From positions 496,001 to 560,000 of the forward strand of contig NZ_CP085051.1 in assembly GCF_020616335.1 (NCBI RefSeq): DNA of 64,000 nt. Direction: 5' to 3'. The translations under genes and the position numbers were made by a program. Below are positions 46,252 through 57,442 of the stretch, piece after piece; within the stretch, counting starts at the first letter, position 1; each line of letters starts with the position of its first letter. The notes under the pieces were generated by a model. It was not told the origin of the DNA, ran no database searches, and saw only the letters and a list, made by a program, of their open reading frames with translations. The DNA is from Corynebacterium uberis. Its GTDB lineage: Bacteria > Actinomycetota > Actinomycetes > Mycobacteriales > Mycobacteriaceae.

Positions 46252-47568
46252 CTACAGGGCGGCGAAGCCCAGGTCCAGGTCCGCGAGGATGTCCTCGATG
46301 GCCTCGAGCCCCACGGACAGGCGGATGGTGGACTGGCTGATCCCGGCGCGGGTCAGGCCGTGCTCATCCGACTGCGAGTGCGTGGTGGAGGCCGGGTGGG
46401 CGACCAGGGAGCGCACGTCGCCGATGTTGGCCAGGTTGGAGTGCAGCTTGAGCGCGTCGATGAAGCGCCAGGCCTCCTCGCGCCCGCCCTCAATGTCAAA
46501 GGACAGCACGGAGCCGGTGTAGTCCAGGCCGAGCTTCTGCTTGACCGCGTACCAGGGGGAGGACTCCAGCCCGGCGTAGTTGACCTTGGTCACCTTCGGC
46601 TGCTTGTCCAGGTAGTGGGCCACCGCGTCAGCGTTAGTGTTGTGTCGCTCCACGCGCAGGGACAGCGTGTCCAGCCCCTGGAGGGTGACCCAGGCGTTGA
46701 AGGGGGACAGGGTGGCGCCGGTGTCGCGCAGCAGGCCGGCGCGGGCCTTGAGCCCAAAGGCGACGTCGCCCAAGTCCACGTACTTCAGGCCGTGGTAGGC
46801 GGGATCGGGGTTGACAAAGGTGGGGAAGATCGGCTCGCCGTCACGCTCGACGGTCCAGTCGAAGTGGCCGCCGTCGATGAGGATGCCGCCGATGCCGGAA
46901 CCGTTGCCCGTGTAGAACTTGGTCAGCGAGGCCACCACCACGTCCGCGCCGAGTTCCAAGGGGCGCACCACAGCCGCGGTGGCGATGGTGTTATCCACAA
47001 TCAGCGGCACCAGATGCGCGTGGGCGACCTCGGCGATGGCCGGCACGTCCAGCACGTCTGCCTGCGGGTTGGCAAAGGTCTCCGCGTAGAAGGCCTTGGT
47101 GTTGGGGCGCGCGGCGGCGTCCCAGGAGGCGGGGTCATCAGGCTCCTCGACGAAGGTGACCTCGATGCCCAGGCGCGCCAGCGTGGACTGGAACAGCGTC
47201 TCGGTGCCGCCGTAGAGGCGCGGGGAGGTGACAATGTGGTCCCCGGCGCCGGCGACGTTCAAAATCGCGGCGGTCTCCGCAGCCTGCCCGGAGGCGAAGG
47301 CCACGGCGTGGGTGCCGCCCTCCAAGGAGGCCAGGCGGTTTTCCAGCACCTCGGTGGTGGGGTTGGTCAGCCGCGAGTAGATGGGGCCCGGGTTTTCCAG
47401 GGCGAAGCGCTCCTTGGCGTGCTCGGCGGAGTCAAAGACGTAAGAGGAGGTGAGGTAGATCGGCTGGTTGCGCGCGCCGGTATCGGAGTCGACGGGCTGG
47501 CCGGCGTGGATGGAGCGGGTGGAAAAGTCCCAGTTGGCGGCCTGTGAGTTGTCATACTTGGTGGTCAT
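46252..47568 (-). CDS. metY: O-acetylhomoserine sulfhydrylase
   Basis: A 438-residue PLP enzyme making homocysteine from O-acetylhomoserine and sulfide. FSTRSIHAGQPVDSDTGARNQPIYLTSSY, the PLP region YSRLTNPTTEVLENRLASLEGG and the Schiff-base lysine in ASLTKFYTGNGSGIGG are diagnostic; the C-terminus is IRLSVGLEAIEDILADL. ATG 47568 gives the family length; the open frame upstream is not homologous. Upstream of metX, with a long 5' region. Confidence 0.96.
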   Translation of the reverse strand: MTTKYDNSQAANWDFSTRSIHAGQPVDSDTGARNQPIYLTSSYVFDSAEHAKERFALENPGPIYSRLTNPTTEVLENRLASLEGGTHAVAFASGQAAETAAILNVAGAGDHIVTSPRLYGGTETLFQSTLARLGIEVTFVEEPDDPASWDAAARPNTKAFYAETFANPQADVLDVPAIAEVAHAHLVPLIVDNTIATAAVVRPLELGADVVVASLTKFYTGNGSGIGGILIDGGHFDWTVERDGEPIFPTFVNPDPAYHGLKYVDLGDVAFGLKARAGLLRDTGATLSPFNAWVTLQGLDTLSLRVERHNTNADAVAHYLDKQPKVTKVNYAGLESSPWYAVKQKLGLDYTGSVLSFDIEGGREEAWRFIDALKLHSNLANIGDVRSLVAHPASTTHSQSDEHGLTRAGISQSTIRLSVGLEAIEDILADLDLGFAAL

Positions 47569-47773
47569 GGGGGTGGCCTGCGGCTTTCTGTGGTTGGTGC
47601 TGTTTTCGTGCTTACCGACGCCCCGTGCGTGCGGCGCGTGCGCTATCCCTGCGGGTCCTCGCGGCTGTTGCCTTGTGGCGGTGCTGCGGTTGCTGCCGTG
47701 CTGCCGTTGCCGCGGGGGCTGAGGGATGCAGTGCGTCGTGGTGGGCGGTGCGGGGGTATGCAGGCGACCGTAA

Positions 47774-47789
47774 TGAACCAAGCTGTCTA
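47774..47789. promoter_or_regulatory. McbR-like site upstream of metY
   Basis: TGAAC, six bases, GTCTA; on the metY strand this reads TAGAC-N6-GTTCA, matching TAGAC-N6-GTCTA at 8 of 10 fixed positions. It is about 205 bp before the metY start. In C. glutamicum McbR controls metY, so the context supports it, but the match is short. Confidence 0.4.
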
Positions 47790-48009
47790 GTGCGACGGTG
47801 CTGTGGCCGGGCCGGCCAAACTCCAAGGTGAGCCCGTGAATAAAAATCCTCCCCAGATCTGCTCTTACGGTACTGTCGTACTGCTTGACCAGGGTTTTCA
47901 GTCCGTGTGCAAATGTAGTACCAAGGACGTCTGACGTGTACGGTGGGAGGGGCAATAGTAAGGGCCGTCACAGCGCCCTCGTGACTGCGTGCCATCGCAC
48001 TGACAGCGA

Positions 48010-48026
48010 GTGCCCCTGCGGGGCAC
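48010..48026 (+). promoter_or_regulatory. Hairpin upstream of cstA
   Basis: GTGCCCC-TGC-GGGGCAC, a perfect 7-bp stem, 54 bp before the cstA start. ACAATATG follows. GTCAC (47968) and GTGAC (47981) form another inverted pair. Either could be an operator. The remaining metY-cstA gap (47569-48079, 511 bp) holds no gene and carries the two divergent promoters. Confidence 0.35.
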
Positions 48027-48079
48027 ACAATATGCGGACAGTTCGCGGCCCGGCACCGTAAGTGAAAGGTATAAACACC

Positions 48080-50359
48080 ATGGCAGTAGCCGCACCCCCG
48101 GAGGTACCTCAGACCCCCGAGGGGGTCAGACTCCTGCGCAATAAGGACACCGGGCACATCGTCGGGGTGGAAGACACCCGGCGCCCCTCGGTGACCTCCC
48201 GCATTGTCATGATGGTCATTGCCATCATCGCTGCCGTCGGCTGGGGCATGGTCGGCCTGAGCCGCGGAGAGACCGTCAACTCCGTATGGATCGTGTGCGC
48301 CGCCGTCGGCTCCTACATCATCGCCTACACGTTCTATGCCCGGCTGATCGCCTACAAGGTGGTCAAGCCACGCGATGACCGCGCCACCCCGGCCGAGGAG
48401 CACGCTGACGGCAAGGACTTTGTGCCCACGGACCGTCGCGTTCTGTTCGGCCACCACTTCGCCGCCATTGCCGGCGCCGGCCCGCTGGTCGGACCCGTCA
48501 TGGCCGCGCAGATGGGCTACCTGCCCTCGACGCTGTGGATCGTGCTGGGCGTCATCTTCGCCGGCGCCGTCCAGGACTACCTGGTCTTGTGGATCTCCAC
48601 CCGGCGCAAGGGCCGCTCCTTGGGCCAGATGGTGCGCGATGAGATGGGCACCATCGGCGGTGCTGCGGGCATCCTTGCGGTGATGGCCATCATGATCATC
48701 ATCATCGCCGTCCTGGCGCTCGTCGTGGTCAATGCGCTGGCGCACAGCCCGTGGGGCGTGTTCTCCATCGCCATGACCATCCCCATCGCCTTGTTCATGG
48801 GCGTGTACATGCGCTACCTGCGTCCCGGGCGCATCGTGGAGGTCTCCGCCATCGGCGTCGTCCTGCTGCTGCTGGCCATCATTGCCGGTGGCTGGGTGGC
48901 TGACACCACCTGGGGTGCAGAGATGTTCACCCTGTCCAAGGTGGCGCTGGCCTGGTGCCTGATCATCTACGGCATGGTGGCCGCGCTGATGCCGGTGTGG
49001 CTGCTGCTTGCCCCGCGTGACTACCTGTCCACGTTCATGAAGATCGGCGTGATCGTGCTGCTGGCCATCGGCATCATCATCGTGCGCCCCGACGTGGAAA
49101 TGCCGGCCGTGACCCACTTCATCCACGGTGGCGGCCCGGTCTTCTCCGGTTCGATTTTCCCGTTCCTGTTCATCACCATCGCCTGCGGCGCGCTGTCCGG
49201 TTTCCACGCCCTGATTTCCTCGGGCACCACCCCGAAGCTGGTGGAGAAGGAATCTCAGATGCGCATGATCGGCTACGGCTCCATGATCATGGAGTCCTTC
49301 GTGGCCATCATGGCGCTAATCACCGCGGTGATCATTGACCGCCACATGTACTTCATCATGAACGCCCCCACCACGCTGACCGGCGGGGATCCGGCCACGG
49401 CCGCAGCCTGGGTGGATTCCATCGGGCTGCCGGGCAATGACCTGACCCCGCAGGACCTGGTCGCTGCGGCGCAGGCGGTGGGCGAGGAGTCCATCATCTC
49501 GCGCACGGGCGGTGCACCCACGCTGGCGTTCGGCATGTCGGACATTCTCACCCAGCTGTTTGGTGCGGATTCCCTCAAGGCCTTCTGGTACCACTTCGCC
49601 ATCATGTTCGAGGCCCTGTTCATCCTCACCACGGTGGACGCCGGCACCCGTGTCGCCCGCTTCATGATGACCGACACCCTGGGCAACATCCCCGGCCTGA
49701 AGCGCTTCCACGACCAGACCTGGACCGTGGGCAACTGGATCTCCACCATCGTGGTGTGCGGCCTGTGGGGCGCGATCCTGCTGATGGGCGTGACCGACCC
49801 GCTGGGCGGCATCAACGTGCTGTTCCCGCTGTTCGGCATCGCCAACCAGCTGCTCGCCGCGATCGCACTGTCCCTGGTGCTCGTGGTCGTTGTAAAGAAG
49901 CGCCTGTACAAGTGGGCCTGGATCCCCGGCGTCCCGCTGGTGTGGGACCTGCTGGTGACCATGACCGCGTCCTGGCAGAAGATCTTCTCCTCCGACCCGT
50001 CGATCGGCTACTGGGCCCAGCACACCCGCTTCCGCGACGCCGCAAACCAGGGCCTCACCGAGTTCGGTACCGCCACCTCGCCGGAGGCTATCGACGCCGT
50101 CGTGCGCAACACCCTCGTCCAGGGCCTGCTCAGCGTCCTGTTCGCGGTGCTTGTCCTCGTCGTTGTCATCGCCGCCGCGGTGGTGTGCGTGCGCACCATC
50201 CGCGCGCACAGTCGCGGCGAAGAGGCGGAAACCAGCGAGGAACCCTACAGCGCTTCCAACTTCTTCGCTCCCGCCGGCATGATGGCAACCGACGTCGAAA
50301 AGCGAGTAGCGCAAGCACAGGGTGACGATGAACTCGCCGCCACCGCGGGGCACGCATGA
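48080..50359 (+). CDS. cstA: CstA/BtsT-family carbon-starvation transporter
   Basis: A 759-residue polytopic protein with about 16 spans, a pyruvate or peptide importer family. FGHHFAAIAGAGPLVGPVMAAQMGYLPSTLWI, GSMIMESFVAIMALI and the C-terminal TDPLGGINVLFPLFGIANQLLAAIAL are family hallmarks. ATG 48080 is preceded by GAAAGG. The DUF466 gene overlaps its stop (ATGA), the usual pairing. Confidence 0.95.
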   Translation: MAVAAPPEVPQTPEGVRLLRNKDTGHIVGVEDTRRPSVTSRIVMMVIAIIAAVGWGMVGLSRGETVNSVWIVCAAVGSYIIAYTFYARLIAYKVVKPRDDRATPAEEHADGKDFVPTDRRVLFGHHFAAIAGAGPLVGPVMAAQMGYLPSTLWIVLGVIFAGAVQDYLVLWISTRRKGRSLGQMVRDEMGTIGGAAGILAVMAIMIIIIAVLALVVVNALAHSPWGVFSIAMTIPIALFMGVYMRYLRPGRIVEVSAIGVVLLLLAIIAGGWVADTTWGAEMFTLSKVALAWCLIIYGMVAALMPVWLLLAPRDYLSTFMKIGVIVLLAIGIIIVRPDVEMPAVTHFIHGGGPVFSGSIFPFLFITIACGALSGFHALISSGTTPKLVEKESQMRMIGYGSMIMESFVAIMALITAVIIDRHMYFIMNAPTTLTGGDPATAAAWVDSIGLPGNDLTPQDLVAAAQAVGEESIISRTGGAPTLAFGMSDILTQLFGADSLKAFWYHFAIMFEALFILTTVDAGTRVARFMMTDTLGNIPGLKRFHDQTWTVGNWISTIVVCGLWGAILLMGVTDPLGGINVLFPLFGIANQLLAAIALSLVLVVVVKKRLYKWAWIPGVPLVWDLLVTMTASWQKIFSSDPSIGYWAQHTRFRDAANQGLTEFGTATSPEAIDAVVRNTLVQGLLSVLFAVLVLVVVIAAAVVCVRTIRAHSRGEEAETSEEPYSASNFFAPAGMMATDVEKRVAQAQGDDELAATAGHA

Positions 50360-50538
50360 TCCGCGCACTCAAAGCGGTGCGCTGGTACCTCGGCGCCATG
50401 ATGGGTGAGCAGGACTACCCGCGCTACGTCGCACACCTGCGCGCCCACCACCCCGACGCCCCCGTGCCCACCGAGCGCGAATTCTGGCGCAACCGCTGGG
50501 CCGAACAGGACGCCAACCCGGGGGCGCGCTGCTGCTAG
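50356..50538 (+). CDS. YbdD/YjiX-type small partner of CstA (DUF466)
   Basis: A 60-residue protein, WYLGAMMGEQDYPRYVAHLRAHHPD and EFWRNRWAEQ being typical of DUF466. Soluble, with a Cys pair at the C-terminus. ATG 50356 overlaps the cstA stop. The association with CstA-type transporters is conserved; its exact role is not established. Confidence 0.9.
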   Translation: MIRALKAVRWYLGAMMGEQDYPRYVAHLRAHHPDAPVPTEREFWRNRWAEQDANPGARCC

Positions 50539-50543
50539 AAGGG

Positions 50544-51287
50544 TCACCGCGCCGCTTGGCGACGCCCATGGCGGTTACCCTTGCGCGCATTGCTCACCGC
50601 CACCACGATGAGCACCAGCACCCCAAGGGCAACCACCGCGCCCAGGGCGTACCACCCCACGGGCGTCCCTTTGAGCTCCTTGGCGCACCCGGTGAGATCC
50701 TTGCGCAGCTGCTGCTGAAGCTGCGCAAACTCGTCCGAGCGCTGAGTAAACAGCTCCTGCTCAATGGTGGCGATGCGCAGCCCTGACGCCGCCTGCGCCG
50801 CCAAGGAATCCTGCGCCGTCCGGGTGGGATCTTGCGCAATCTTGTCCGCGGCGGCCTGGGCCTCTTCCGCGGTGTAGGTCAGCTCGGCCGGCTGAGTCTC
50901 TGCGCCGGGGACACCATCGGCGGCTGCGGACCGGTGCGGGGCCAACATCCCAACGCCCTCCGCCGCGCCAGCCCGGGTGAGCATCTCTTGAAGCTCGCCC
51001 GGGCTCTTTGCGCCCGGCTGCTGGTGGTCATAGGCCTCAATGGCCGGCTTGATGCCCGGCACCTGCGCTTCAAGCTCACCGAGGCGCTGGGCAGCCGCAT
51101 CCGCCTGAAGGCGGGCCCAAAACTCCACGATTGGCGAATCCTCCTGCGCCGGGTTGACCTTGCACACCCCAGCATCCTTATCTGCGGTGATGGTGTACGC
51201 ATGCTGGGTTTCGGCGAGAGCAGGCGTAGCGGCGGATAGGCCCACCAACACGGTGGCCAGGGCGAGAGAAAAACGACGAGCGTGCAT
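50544..51287 (-). CDS. Secreted/membrane-anchored helical protein
   Basis: A 247-residue exported protein. Signal peptide RRFSLALATVLVGLSAATPALAE (AxA cleavage site), a helical extracytoplasmic domain (about 30-205) with one Cys early (GVCKVN) and one late (GCAKEL) in position for a disulfide, a C-terminal span (WYALGAVVALGVLVLIVVAV) and a basic tail. Function unknown. ATG 51287 has no ribosome site; TACGAT lies 7 bases upstream, so a leaderless transcript is likely. Confidence 0.72.
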   Translation of the reverse strand: MHARRFSLALATVLVGLSAATPALAETQHAYTITADKDAGVCKVNPAQEDSPIVEFWARLQADAAAQRLGELEAQVPGIKPAIEAYDHQQPGAKSPGELQEMLTRAGAAEGVGMLAPHRSAAADGVPGAETQPAELTYTAEEAQAAADKIAQDPTRTAQDSLAAQAASGLRIATIEQELFTQRSDEFAQLQQQLRKDLTGCAKELKGTPVGWYALGAVVALGVLVLIVVAVSNARKGNRHGRRQAAR

Positions 51288-51423
51288 GGGAGGGATCGTA
51301 GCCGATGGCCCTAGCGTGCGGGCCGGACGTCCCGCCGTCGCCGTGGTGCCCTCGCGCCGTCCTCCCATGCCTTGGTGTGCGCCCCGGGTGGGGTGGTGTG
51401 CGTCGCCGGGGCTCTTCTCCATA

Positions 51424-51527
51424 CACCGTGTGACTGGTGTGACTGGGTGAATGCGTTTTCGGGGGGTAAAAAGGGCGCGTTTCGGGGGTGTTTTACGCAC
51501 CGTGTTAATCCCACCAGTCACACGGTG
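51424..51527. repeat. Inverted-repeat-bounded element, copy A
   Basis: A 104-bp unit bounded by CACCGTGTGACTGGTG and CACCAGTCACACGGTG, a perfect 16-bp inverted repeat. The inside includes GGGGGGTAAAAAGGGCGCG. Just inside the right end, GCACCGTGT can pair instead with ACACGGTGC, giving a second fold that excludes the outer stem. About 94% identical to copy B. Confidence 0.8.
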
Positions 51528-51761
51528 CAAGGAGGGGGAGGGACGGGGTAGGAGCGGAGAGGGGCGCGTACAGGGGTGGGCGGATCGACGGAGCAAGGGC
51601 GTCCGCAGCGGGTGGAAACCCCGCGGAATGCTTTAAACAATCACGGATGGGTTTGTGGGGCTAGTGGGACTGGAGGGGTGATCCGGTGAGTGGGTGCGTG
51701 ATTGTGTGTCCGGGTGTGGCGTGTTTCGCGGGTATTGCGAGCCCCGGGGTGCGCCCCCATG

Positions 51762-51864
51762 CACCGTGTGACTGGTGTGACTGGGTGAGTGCGCTTTCGG
51801 GGGTAAAAAGGGCGCGTTTCGGGGGTGATTTGTGCACCGTGTTAATCCCACCAGTCACACGGTG
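51762..51864. repeat. Inverted-repeat-bounded element, copy B
   Basis: A 103-bp unit with the same perfect 16-bp ends, 338 bp from copy A. Differences inside are few: about four substituted positions plus one G fewer in a run. Both alternative stems are preserved. Short upstream similarity (GGGG...CCAT before the left end) suggests that the repeated unit may extend about 20 bp further left. Confidence 0.8.
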
Positions 51865-51965
51865 CAGGAGGGGCGTGCGGAAGGGGTGCAGGAGGGGCGT
51901 GCAGGAAGGCCGTGCAGGAAGGGCGTGCAGGGAGGCCGTGCAGGGAGGCCGTGCAGGAAGGGGCC
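51862..51965. repeat. 13-bp minisatellite
   Basis: About eight tandem units of GTGCAGG[A/G][A/G]GG[G/C]C, starting inside the right end of copy B: 51862, 51875 (shortened to 11), 51886, 51899, 51912, 51925, 51938, 51951. The purine-rich strand is plus. Copy number is likely to vary between strains. Confidence 0.8.
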
Positions 51966-51978
51966 TGTCATGCACAAG

Positions 51979-52018
51979 ACTGAAGCCCGCCGAACCGGGT
52001 GGTCCGACGGGCTTCAGT
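51979..52018 (-). terminator. Terminator of icd
   Basis: ACTGAAGCCCG (51979-51989) and CGGGCTTCAGT (52008-52018) form an 11-bp stem with an 18-base loop, 106 bp after the icd stop. On the minus strand CTTGTG follows, a weak T-tract. Confidence 0.6.
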
Positions 52019-52123
52019 ATGAGTGAGATATTTACAAGCAGTTGCTACTGTAGCACTGCGGCTGCCGCCTGTCATCTTTTTGCGCGGCAGGCGTGTGACC
52101 TCGGGAAATGTCGGTTGTAGTGG

Positions 52124-54328
<2,205 letters not shown>

Positions 54329-54502
54329 GGATGACTCCTTATCTCTGTGAAAGATTCTCAACTGAACATAAAAACCCGCGCGGGTTCGTGCACCCACGAT
54401 ACCGGCGTTTTCCGGTTCGGGGGTAGAAAACCGCCGCCACGGGCCCCGCCACGGCCGTCGCGACAGACACCACCACAGCCGCTGACGCGGCCGCCTCCGC
54501 GC

Positions 54503-55432
54503 CTAGCTGCGCATGGCCACACCCCGGCGCCAGTACCCCATAAACGTCAGCATGTCTTTGGGCCGGTCATCCAGGCGCCGCTTCAGGGCGCGCACCACCC
54601 CGGACTCCGCGCTGATCCACACGTAGGTCTGTGGTCCGAGGGCATCGGGATCCGAAGCCAATAGGTCGTCGAGGGCGTTGTGGAGGACGACGCCGCGGTC
54701 GTGCTTGCCGCGCGGGAGCCAGCTGACGGTGGGGCGGGGGGCGTCGATAAGCAGGGCGTCCTCGGCTGTGGGTATCTCGATGTAGGCGCGCAGGCGGGTG
54801 TCGTTGAGGTCTTCGGCGGTCCGGGCGATGGCGGGTGCTGCGGTTTCATCGCCCAGCATGATCCAGCTGGTGGCGTGGTCGGGGGGAAGGAATTCGATGC
54901 CGCCCAGGTCGGCGTAGCCGCGTCGCGGGCCGGCGATGATGACCCGCTGACCGGGGCGCGCCTGCGCTGCCCACGCTGCCGCCGGCCCGGTTGCTCCCGG
55001 GACGCAGTGCAGCACAAAGTCGACGGTCATGCGGGTGGCGTGGGGGAGGTGTTCGAGGGCGCGCACGGAGTAGGTGCGCATGATCCCGCGCTGGCCGTCG
55101 GGGATGGCCAGCCACTCCTGGTACCAGTCGGGGCCATCGGATAGTGCGGGGAGTGCCCCTGTTGTGGGGTCGGGGATCACGATCTTGATGCGCCGATCGC
55201 GGGGGCAGTCATCGCCGATGATGGCGCTGTGCGGGTCGGCGAACACCACCCGCATGAAATGCGGGCTGATCTGCTCGGCCGACTCCACGATCATGGGGGT
55301 AATGGCGTAGGGCGCGGGCGAGGGCTCCGGCGGCACAGGCGGCACGGGCTCCGGCGGCACGGGCGACGCAGCCACCGACGCTTCGGACGGCCTGCGGGAT
55401 GCGGGAGAGGTGGACATGGGAAGGTCAGACAC
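54503..55432 (-). CDS. Siderophore-interacting protein (FAD-dependent ferric reductase)
   Basis: A 309-residue SIP/ViuB-type reductase that releases iron from imported siderophore. After a Pro-rich leader (about 40 residues) comes the FAD-binding barrel (IMRTYSVRALEHLPHATRMTVDFVLH; RTYSVR is the flavin motif), the phosphate-loop region GPAAAWAAQARPGQRVIIAGPRRGY and the C-terminal YVWISAESGVVRALKRRL. GTG 55432 or ATG 55417 may be the start. It closes a five-gene siderophore operon. Confidence 0.9.
   Translation of the reverse strand: MSDLPMSTSPASRRPSEASVAASPVPPEPVPPVPPEPSPAPYAITPMIVESAEQISPHFMRVVFADPHSAIIGDDCPRDRRIKIVIPDPTTGALPALSDGPDWYQEWLAIPDGQRGIMRTYSVRALEHLPHATRMTVDFVLHCVPGATGPAAAWAAQARPGQRVIIAGPRRGYADLGGIEFLPPDHATSWIMLGDETAAPAIARTAEDLNDTRLRAYIEIPTAEDALLIDAPRPTVSWLPRGKHDRGVVLHNALDDLLASDPDALGPQTYVWISAESGVVRALKRRLDDRPKDMLTFMGYWRRGVAMRS
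54728..54752 (+). repeat. Dispersed G-rich motif, variant
   Basis: GGTGGGGCGGGGGGCGTCG (54728-54746) then ATAAGC: the 19-bp form with two substitutions, antisense within the siderophore-interacting gene. Confidence 0.55.
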
Positions 55433-55484
55433 CTGGCTTTCAGTGACTCAATGGAGGACCGGGGGGTAGGGGGCTAGCCAGCGG

Positions 55485-56351
55485 TTACCGGCTGACGTGG
55501 TGGCGCCCTTCGGGACTGACCAGGGGCCCTCCGGAGACGGGATCGGGGACGATGACCGAGGAGATGCCAAAGACTTCGCGCATAGACGCCGCGGTGATGA
55601 CTTCCTCGGGGGTGCCGCTGGCCACTAGCCGCCCGCCGGCCATGGCTACCAGCCGGTCTGAGTAGCGCGCCGCCAGGTTCATGTCATGGAGCACCATGAC
55701 GATGGTGGTGCCGCGCTGCCTGTTTAGGTCCGTTAGCACGTCAAGGACTTCAAGTTGGTTGGCAATGTCCAGGTAGGTGGTGGGCTCGTCGAGCAGCAGA
55801 ATGTCCGTCTCTTGGGCGATGGCCATGGCGATCCACACGCGCTGGCGCTGTCCGCCGGACAGTTCGTCGATGCTGCGTTCCGCAAGCTCGGCGGTACCGG
55901 TGACCTCCATGGCGTGGGCAACCACCTCATAGTCGTGGCGGGACCAGCGCCCAAACAGGCCCTGATGCGGGTGCCGGCCGCGTCCCACCAGGTCAGCGAC
56001 CACAATGCCCTCCGGGGCCACCGGCGTTTGCGGCAGCAATCCGAGCGTCTGCGCCAGCTTCTTGGGCCGGTGCTCCCGCAGCGCCACCCCGTCGAGGGTC
56101 ACCTCACCAGCGGTGGGTGCCAGCAGCCGCGACAGCGCCCGCAACAGCGTGGACTTCCCGCAACCATTGGGTCCGATGATCGAGGTCACCGCCCCGGGAG
56201 TGATAGCCAAATCCAGCTTATCGACGACCCTGCGCTCACCGTAGGCAAGCGAGATCCCGTGCGCAGTCAGCTCGTGGGAGCCCGCCCGGCCCAGCGCCGG
56301 CGAATCGTGTGCCGGCGTGCCGGCGGTTGGAGAAACAGCGTTATCGCTCAC
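55485..56351 (-). CDS. Ferric-siderophore ABC transporter ATPase
   Basis: A 288-residue FecE/FepC-type ATPase: Walker A GPNGCGKST, signature LSGGQRQR, Walker B ILLLDEPTTYLD, switch VLHDM. ATG 56351 overlaps the permease stop (ATGA). The C-terminus ends with PEGRHHVSR. Confidence 0.95.
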   Translation of the reverse strand: MSDNAVSPTAGTPAHDSPALGRAGSHELTAHGISLAYGERRVVDKLDLAITPGAVTSIIGPNGCGKSTLLRALSRLLAPTAGEVTLDGVALREHRPKKLAQTLGLLPQTPVAPEGIVVADLVGRGRHPHQGLFGRWSRHDYEVVAHAMEVTGTAELAERSIDELSGGQRQRVWIAMAIAQETDILLLDEPTTYLDIANQLEVLDVLTDLNRQRGTTIVMVLHDMNLAARYSDRLVAMAGGRLVASGTPEEVITAASMREVFGISSVIVPDPVSGGPLVSPEGRHHVSR

Positions 56352-57442
56352 AGGGACGCCCCCGATCGATTGGAACGGACAAGAAGATAAATCAGGTACG
56401 GGGCACCGAGCACGCCGGTGATCACACCCACCGGGTAGCGCGTACCCAGCAGGTTTTGGCCCAGCAGGTCCGCACCCAGCACCAGCGCCGCGCCGACCAA
56501 TGCTGCCGGAATAACCAGATTGGCCGCAGGGCCCACCAGCCGTGAGGCGATGGGCCCAGACATGAAGGCCACAAAGGCGATCGGCCCGCAGGCGCTGGTA
56601 GCCATGGCCACCAGGGCGACGGCCGCCAAAATGGCCACCACCCGCACCCGCCCCGGGGTGACCCCGAGACTCTGGGCGGAATCATCACCCAGGCGCAGCA
56701 GGCCAAGCTGGCGGGAAAACACCGTGATGGTGGGCAGCAGCACCGCGCAGCACACCGCCACGGGTATCACCCGCTGCCAGGTCGCCCCGTTGAGCGAACC
56801 AGTCAGCCAGCGCGTGGCGGTGACCAGGTCCCATGCCGCGGCCTTGGACAGCACATAAGACACCACCGAGTTGAGCATGGCGGCAACACCAATACCGATG
56901 AGGATCAGCCGCGTGCCAGCAAACCCGCCCTTGATGGACAGCAGGTAAATCAGCGCGGCCGTGCCCAGCGCGCCCACCAGGGCTACCAGGGAGACCATGG
57001 TCTGGGAGTATTGCAGCACCACAATGGCGGTCACCCCGGCGGCGGAGGCGCCGGAGGAGATGCCGATGATGTCCGGCGAGGCCAGCTGGTTGCGCAGCAT
57101 AGTTTGGAAGATCACGCCGGCCGCGCCGAAAGCGGCGCCGGCTACCAAACCTAAGGTGGCGCGCGGGAGCCGCAGTTCCCCAACAGTGTAGGACGCGCCG
57201 GGGACAGTCTGTCCCAGAATGACCCGCATGACCTCGCCGGGGGAATACCAGGTTTCCCCAATGAGCAGGCTTGCGGCGTACAACGCGCAGGCCAGAATGG
57301 CTAGGGCGATACCCACGCCCACGCGCCGCAGCATGCGGGCGCGCCGGGCGCTGCGCAGCGCGGCGATCTCTGGCGTCTCAGCGCCGATTCCAGCACCAGC
57401 ACTAGCGTCGGCGGTTCCAGCATTGTTAACAGGTTGGTTCAC
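56348..57442 (-). CDS. Ferric-siderophore ABC permease, FecCD family
   Basis: A 364-residue permease of about ten spans. ELRLPRATLGLVAGAAFGAAGVIFQTMLRNQLASPDIIGISSGASAAG is the FecCD signature and GPIAFVAFMSGPIASRLVG is the cytoplasmic coupling region. A 40-residue Ala-rich N-terminus precedes the first span. ATG 57442 overlaps the upstream permease stop. Confidence 0.95.
   Translation of the reverse strand: MNQPVNNAGTADASAGAGIGAETPEIAALRSARRARMLRRVGVGIALAILACALYAASLLIGETWYSPGEVMRVILGQTVPGASYTVGELRLPRATLGLVAGAAFGAAGVIFQTMLRNQLASPDIIGISSGASAAGVTAIVVLQYSQTMVSLVALVGALGTAALIYLLSIKGGFAGTRLILIGIGVAAMLNSVVSYVLSKAAAWDLVTATRWLTGSLNGATWQRVIPVAVCCAVLLPTITVFSRQLGLLRLGDDSAQSLGVTPGRVRVVAILAAVALVAMATSACGPIAFVAFMSGPIASRLVGPAANLVIPAALVGAALVLGADLLGQNLLGTRYPVGVITGVLGAPYLIYLLVRSNRSGASL

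Larger units (their letters stand above)
51288..52123. other. Repeat-rich non-coding stretch
   Basis: 836 bp without a credible gene. It contains two copies of an inverted-repeat-bounded element, a 13-bp minisatellite, a hairpin GCGGGTGGAAACCCCGC (about 51609-51625), and the icd terminator at its right end. Confidence 0.7.

Noticed and set aside
46360..47547. 395-codon plus-strand frame
   Set aside because: It is antisense to metY and has no homology-like features.
51862..51965. CRISPR-like tandem repeats
   Set aside because: The 13-bp units are contiguous without spacers and no cas gene is present.
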